From NCBI RefSeq assembly GCF_033473495.1, contig NC_088936.1, forward strand, positions 3,906,001 to 3,970,000: a DNA stretch of 64,000 nt, given 5' to 3'. The notes under the pieces are model-generated. The model did not search any database. It was not told where the DNA came from and worked only from the letters and a program-made list of their open reading frames with translations. Within the stretch, counting starts at the first letter, position 1; each line of letters opens with the position of its first letter. Origin of the DNA: Cercospora beticola. Lineage: Eukaryota; Ascomycota; Dothideomycetes; Mycosphaerellales; Mycosphaerellaceae. This document shows, piece by piece, positions 59,062 to 64,000 of the stretch. A program made the translations under genes and the position numbers.

Positions 59062-59526
59062 AAAGCCTTTTCATCTTGTCGAAGGATACAACCCTTGCGC
59101 CCGCAGCTCTCATGCACGAAAGGTGATGCAGGCCGCTGCTGCATGCAGGCGAAGCTCGCTCAATATAAGCTTGCATAGCGTACCTTTATGAGCTCGAAAG
59201 TACTTTCACGCCAAGCCGATCGTGTTCGCCAAGGTGCACGCGTGAGTGCATCACGATCAACAAAGTTGGCGCAGTACAGCAGTACACGACCGCCGCCGAC
59301 AGGTGGTTTTGTGCAAATGACCGGAAGTCACAGTCTTCCGCACATCTGCTTCCGTGGACCAAAGACGCCTCATTCCATCGCGGCGGAGATTCCTCCGACT
59401 TCTGGTGCATTGACGGAACTGTCCTGTGTGCTGAAAGAGCTGGAGGCTAGGAGTGGAAGAAACACAAAAGATGGTATGCAGAAACCAGACTGAGATAAAT
59501 ACCATATTGCGCATACGAAACGGCTA
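59062..59526. other. Convergent intergenic region, arylsulfotransferase-like gene / permease
   Basis: 465 bases of 3' flanks; nothing else is seen. Confidence 0.5.
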
Positions 59527-61265
59527 TCAAAGAAACAGCCACTGTCCTATCGCAAGCGACTTTTCCTTCGCTCCTTTTGCCTCCTTCCAGTTCGACATGC
59601 TTGCCTCATTTAGCGCTTTCTCACGCTCCTCCAATGTGAGGTTCGTGTCGTAGCGATCTGAGACGAGATCCATCTCTTCTAATTTCACCCACTTCGTCTT
59701 TTTCACTAACTTCCAGACCACGAACATTCCGGCGAGGATTGGTAGCTGAATGTAGAATGACACGAAATCGACGGGCTTGAACTTTGGAGAGAAGCAAGTC
59801 CAGCCTTGTACCAGAACCAAGAATGAGTTCAGTACGACGCTCAAGATTGGTCCGTATGGATATGTCCAGTTCTTGAATGGGAGCAGGTGCTCGAGTCCCT
59901 GCTTTCGCAGTCCGGCTCGGAAGCGAAGAGAGGCGAATCCGATGGCGATCCAGGATAGTTGGTTGCTCACTCCCACGATATTTTGGAGCCAGGTCCAGAG
60001 CTGTCCGGCGCCAATATATGAGGCTCCGAAGCAGAGTCCTGAGATGGCCGAGGTCAGAAGGACAGCGACCCAAGGAACCTGGTGTCTGTTCAGTTGGCCC
60101 ATGAATTGAGGTGCGTGTCGATTGACTGCAAGCGAGTACATCAGACGGGCACCAGCGAAGAGTGCGTGATTTCCGGCTGAGATGACAGAGGTCATGACAA
60201 CGGCGTTGATGAAGGAGCCTGCGACTTTGCTGCCTGCCATCTGGAAGACGACGGTGAACGGACTGGTGTGGGCGTCCCTGGTAGCGAGGTCCGGGTATGT
60301 GTATGGGACGTTAAGGCCAATGATCAGGACGGAGAGGATGTAAAAGATGAGGATGCCTGTTGATCGTTAGCACGTCTTTGCTGATCTGTTGAGCTGATAT
60401 ACTCACGCCAGAAGACATTGCGAATAACCCTCGGCAGCGTCTTCGCCGGATTCTTCGTCTCTCCAGCAGTAATCGCAATACTCTCCGTCCCACCATACGC
60501 AAACGCCGCCGTCACGAACACCGAAGCAAATCCTCCAATCCCATTCACAAACGGCGCATCTCCTTGCAAGAAATACCTCCCACCAATATACTCTTTATCA
60601 GTATTCGCCCCACAATTCACCGCAATCCCCAAAATAATAAACACCACAATCGTCGCCACCTTCAACAAACTCAACCAATACTCCATCTCACCATAAGCCC
60701 TCACCGACACAATATTCAACCCAATCAACACAAATAAGAAAATAAGACTCAACGCCCACCCGGGCATCTCCGTCGTCCAATACTTCAACAACAACTGCAA
60801 AGCCACAAGATCCGACGCCGTCGAAACCGCATCATTAAACCAATAATTCCACGTCAAACTAAATCCAAACGCCTCATCCACATATCTCCCCGCAAACGTA
60901 CAAAAACTCCCTGCGATGGGAGTGTAGGCTGCCATTTCGCCCAGTGAGAGCATTGTGACGAAGACGATGAAGCCTACGATTGCGTAGGAGATTAGCATGC
61001 TGCCCGGGCCGCCGCGTGTGAGACTGTTGCCGGTTCCGAGGAAGAGGCCTGTGCCGATTGTGCCTGCTATGGCGATCATTTGGACTTGGCGGGCGGAGAG
61101 TTTGCGGGCGAGTTGGGGGGTGAGGGGGGAGGTTGGTGGGAGGGTGGAGTCATCTTGGTGGGAGGTGTAGGTTTTGTGGGATTTTGAAGAGGTGGGTTGT
61201 TGTTCGTCGTCGGAGATGGTGATGTTGTTTGTCGCGAAGTTCTTCTCTAGATTTGAGGATGCCAT
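59527..61265 (-). CDS. Amino-acid permease (AAP/YAT family)
   Basis: 562-residue transporter with about 12 membrane helices. Exons on the minus strand: 61265-60407 and 60356-59527; the 50-base intron is GT..AG and joins VIRNVFW to RILIFYIL. The hydrophilic Ser/Thr-rich N-terminus (about 70 residues) precedes the family signature: RQVQMIAIAGTIGTGLFLGT, then GGPGSMLISYAIVG. Other helices: VFVTMLSLGEMAAYTPIAGS, FGFSLTWNYWFNDAV, ALSLIFLFVLIGLNIVSVRA, and FAYGGTESIAITAGETKNPA, a substrate-site segment. The C-terminal tail is charged and cytosolic, as usual for endocytic control. The start is the ATG at 61265; the open frame upstream has no features. Proton-driven uptake at the plasma membrane is expected; the preferred amino acid cannot be told. 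Confidence 0.93.
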
Positions 61266-62095
61266 TTTGCGGTGGTGTCTTGGGTTGGTGGCATGTGGCA
61301 CACCAGAGCCGGTGGAAGTCTTTCTCTTGCTGTGACTGGGTCCTGGTGCTGTTGTCGATGTTGATAGTTCTGGGTAGAAATGTGGTAAGTGGATCAAAAG
61401 TATGAACTGGGGCGGCGTGGAGTGAAGTCTGGAACAGAGCTGAAGAATAGAGTTAATCTAAAAACTGCGTGCATGGGCAACGTAGCAGCAGAAGCACAAA
61501 GGGTTACATAAAAGTCGGCCTATGGGAATGGCGTGCTCGCATCCTCTGGGGTGTGAAGAGCAGATCTCTGCAAACCTTTTGCCAGCGCCGAAGAGTTGCC
61601 ACCGCTGTTGGTATGGGAGAAAATCTTCCATTTGTCCTCTTCTCCAACAACAGGTGTGAAGTTATTAGGATGTGTTGATACTGTCGAAGGTCTTGGAACA
61701 GATGTCCAAGGATTGCTGTGCAAAAGCTTGCCGAGGCTCAGGAATGCTTGGCATTGGGGGACAAAATTTGCCAAGCAGGAGCAGGAGCAGTCCGTAAGGT
61801 CGCACAAAGAACAACACCAACATCACCTCCGATGGCGTGCCCATTTCAAGATTAAATGGACGGAAGAAATTCATCACAAACCTTGGCGTCCGTGAATCAT
61901 ATCGTCGCTAATGATGGCGCCAGGCCAAGCACAATGCCGCCACACCTTTTGTACTACTACCATAGAAGAATCTCAGATCGCCCACGGATTCAATGTATGC
62001 CATGGTCTCATTGTACATTCATGGGGCAGCGAGTCGCCTAGTGAATCACTGAGTCGAGATTCCAGAATACATTCTCCCAGCCCTTTCTCACCAGC
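61266..62095. other. Intergenic region, permease promoter
   Basis: 830 bases between two minus-strand genes. No coding frame is supported and no clear GATA cluster was noted. Confidence 0.5.
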
Positions 62096-63972
62096 TTACA
62101 CTTCAGTCGAAAGCTTCTTCTCAAGCACCCATCTCGTAGCCTCTTCATACTCTGCCTTCTTTTCCGCACTTTCCTCTTCGTCTCCCAGTAACTTCCGCCG
62201 CAATTCGCGGAAGAGCTCGAGAACATCATCGTAGCACTCCTCCACAACCCAACCATCCCTCTTGAAGTTGCCTCCCTTCTCAGGTTTCTCCCAAAAGTCT
62301 TGCCAGCCATTGAATTCCTCCGCGAAGTCTCTGTCCATGGTCTTGGAGTATTCCTCGTCGCTCATCTCCACAGGGCACTCCGCATCTGGCGCAACCCAGT
62401 CCCAGTGTCGGATGTACCGCATCAACCAATTTCGAAGTGTGTGCGCATTGAAGTCGGCGCCAGCATCTACAAGATGCGGCAGAATGTTGAAATTCGCTTT
62501 CGAAAGTATATGGTCCCAAATGTCCACCAGTACCTCCGTCTTCTCGCAAGCGTCTATAGCAAAGTGCTTGAACACCGCAGTGCTGTCGTAGGCGGACCGA
62601 GTCTTCGTCTGTTCTTCGTCACTGAGCTCCGCATAATTTTCGGGTAATTTGTGCAGTTCCTCGCCAGTGAGTTTGAGAAAACTAGGCAGAGCCGTAGTAT
62701 AGAACAGAGGACCAGCCCAGCTATTCTGCCAGTCTGCTACGGAAAAGAGTTGGTCGTCTTTGACATACAAGTCCCCTGTGTCGAGTTTGCAGTGGTTTAG
62801 GACGGATTGTGACCATTCCGGCGGCCCGGGTGGCAGAAAAGGAATCATCTTGCGAAAGCGTTCGTACGTATCAATCTGAGAAGAGGCCTCGTCCAAGGTG
62901 GATATGCGTCTGGTTCCTTTGAAAGCTGGCATGGCTGGGTGCCGCTTCTCCGTTGGCGGTTTCCACCGATTGAGCCAGGCAATCTCTCTGTCCACGATGG
63001 CTTCCAGGTATTCCTGCGGTGTCTGCCCTGTGTCGAGGGTTAGCCTACCTTCCTCTTGAACGCATCTCGAACACTCACAAGGCCCACGAGATGCAGGCAG
63101 GGTATCTCTTTCTCCTCGCCAAAAGGAGGGATTAGTAACTGGCCCGATCATGAATCGGTCCTTGACCATGCTCTTAACGGAATCTGGATGAGGACCATCG
63201 ATAACCGCGGGAACGCTGCCAGGAGGAGCGTGGACCTTAAAGTACAATGCTCCGTAACTGAAAGTGTGTCAGCTCCCGAGTTTGGACAACATTGGACCAA
63301 CGTACTGCTTGAATGTGGTGGACAACAATCTGGCTTGGATATCGACAAAGTCCTTAGCGATCCTAATCTTGGCTGGCAGCTTCAATTCATAATCCCAAGC
63401 ATATGCGAGCTGCTTCGCTCCAGCAGCCTCGAGATCTTCCATGATGATGAACTCAGAGCCAACAGGATTTCTCGCGTTTCCACTCCAAGCTAGGACTTCG
63501 GGCACTGGGATATTCAGGATGTCTCGCGCCTGAATCTCATCAGCGGAAGCGAAGATTGACTGTAAGGAATGCCACTCACAAATGCCATAGTCGCGATCTC
63601 CGACAAAGTCGTGAGCCTCGCAGGACCGGCGAAAGTGTACGGAATGCATGCAACCACGCTTCGGCCATTATCCATATTCAATTGAAGCACACGATTCTGA
63701 GCGCCATCGAATATTTTCTCGATCGAGACACAGGAGCGCGCATTAACAGTGCCAATAGCAACTTTCTTCAGCTCGTCAACCTGGAATTTCCGGTAGCGGC
63801 GAGCGAGTTGCTGCTCCTCATTCCAGATCCATCGTGCTCGATCATAGCGAAATAGCGTTTCGTGTTCAGGTGGTGGTTGAGATGTCGAAGAAACGCGCCT
63901 CGTTGAAACTAGAGACCGCGAAGTCTTTGAGAAGCTCGCATCTCTCGCGAGGAAGGGAAAGACTGGCCGCAT
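62096..63972 (-). CDS. AIM9-like phosphotransferase-family protein, mitochondrial
   Basis: 575 residues in this model. Exons on the minus strand: 63972-63580, 63529-63306, 63257-63079, 63027-62096. The N-terminus MRPVFPFLARDASFSKTSRS is basic and lacks acidic residues near the start, like a mitochondrial presequence. LFRYDRARWIWNEEQQLARR matches the opening of the AIM9 (FMP29) family, a branch of the aminoglycoside-phosphotransferase/kinase-like fold. NRVLQLNMDNGRSVVACIPY fits the nucleotide-binding lobe, GSEFIIMEDLEA the hinge, and LNHCKLDTGDLYVKDDQLFS with VADWQNSWAGPLFY replaces the usual catalytic HxDxxxxN loop. Intron 3 (63028-63078) is 51 bases without a stop, so its retention would add 17 residues. 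The upstream frame is open to the window edge, so a longer start cannot be excluded. Substrate unknown. Confidence 0.85.
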
Positions 63973-64000
63973 GGCTCGAGGGGCGAGAGGTCCATGCCAC

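Overview
The window is fungal nuclear DNA, most likely from a filamentous ascomycete of the Dothideomycetes; the class is an inference from gene content. The signs are many short introns (about 44 to 70 bases, GT..AG, with CTAAC or CTGAC branch sites), single genes with their own promoters on both strands, and recognisable fungal orthologues (YAK1, DBP2, CON7, NSE1, RPS16, RAD9, THI20, YKT6, IES6). There are no operons, ribosome-binding sites, CRISPR arrays or intact transposons. I annotate 27 protein genes. Most were rebuilt by joining reading frames across splice sites and checking phase by hand.

Layout. 0-3 kb: the dual-specificity kinase YAK1, running off the left edge. 4.3-13.6 kb: three paralogous BTB/POZ genes, with a kinesin-6-like motor and a mitochondrial PPR protein between the second and third. 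14.4-16.9 kb: the DEAD-box helicase DBP2, with a 513-base intron near its 3' end. 16.9-24.9 kb: a gene-poor tract with a short telomere-like repeat and a decayed Zn2Cys6 regulator relic, leading into the long pyrimidine-rich upstream region of a CON7-type C2H2 factor (24.9-26.4 kb). 26.4-29.5 kb: a second gene-poor stretch.

29.5-42.6 kb is a dense housekeeping block: a MAPEG membrane protein, NSE1 (SMC5/6 complex), RPS16, an ATS1/RCC1-like protein, RAD9 (9-1-1 clamp), an LRR protein, THI20 (thiamine synthesis and salvage), YKT6 (SNARE) and IES6 (INO80 complex). Several are divergent pairs sharing 220-340 bp promoters. 43.1-46.9 kb: three related F-box genes in tandem. 47.3-51.8 kb: a HAD hydrolase, a conserved protein of unknown function and a large F-box/LRR protein. 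52.2-64 kb is mainly metabolic: a cytosol-type IlvD/Edd dehydratase, a dimeric-barrel-like gene with an in-frame stop near its 5' end, a decayed copy of the dehydratase 3' end, an arylsulfotransferase-like membrane protein, an amino-acid permease and an AIM9-like phosphotransferase.

Points most worth a second look: the structured DBP2 intron (inverted repeats, in a gene known for intron-based autoregulation in yeast); the BTB cluster with its shared C-terminal Cys/His signature and intron loss; the duplicated dehydratase tail and the nonsense codon beside it; and a GC-AG intron in THI20. I found no clearly new multi-gene system. The BTB and F-box expansions are the nearest to undescribed biology here.
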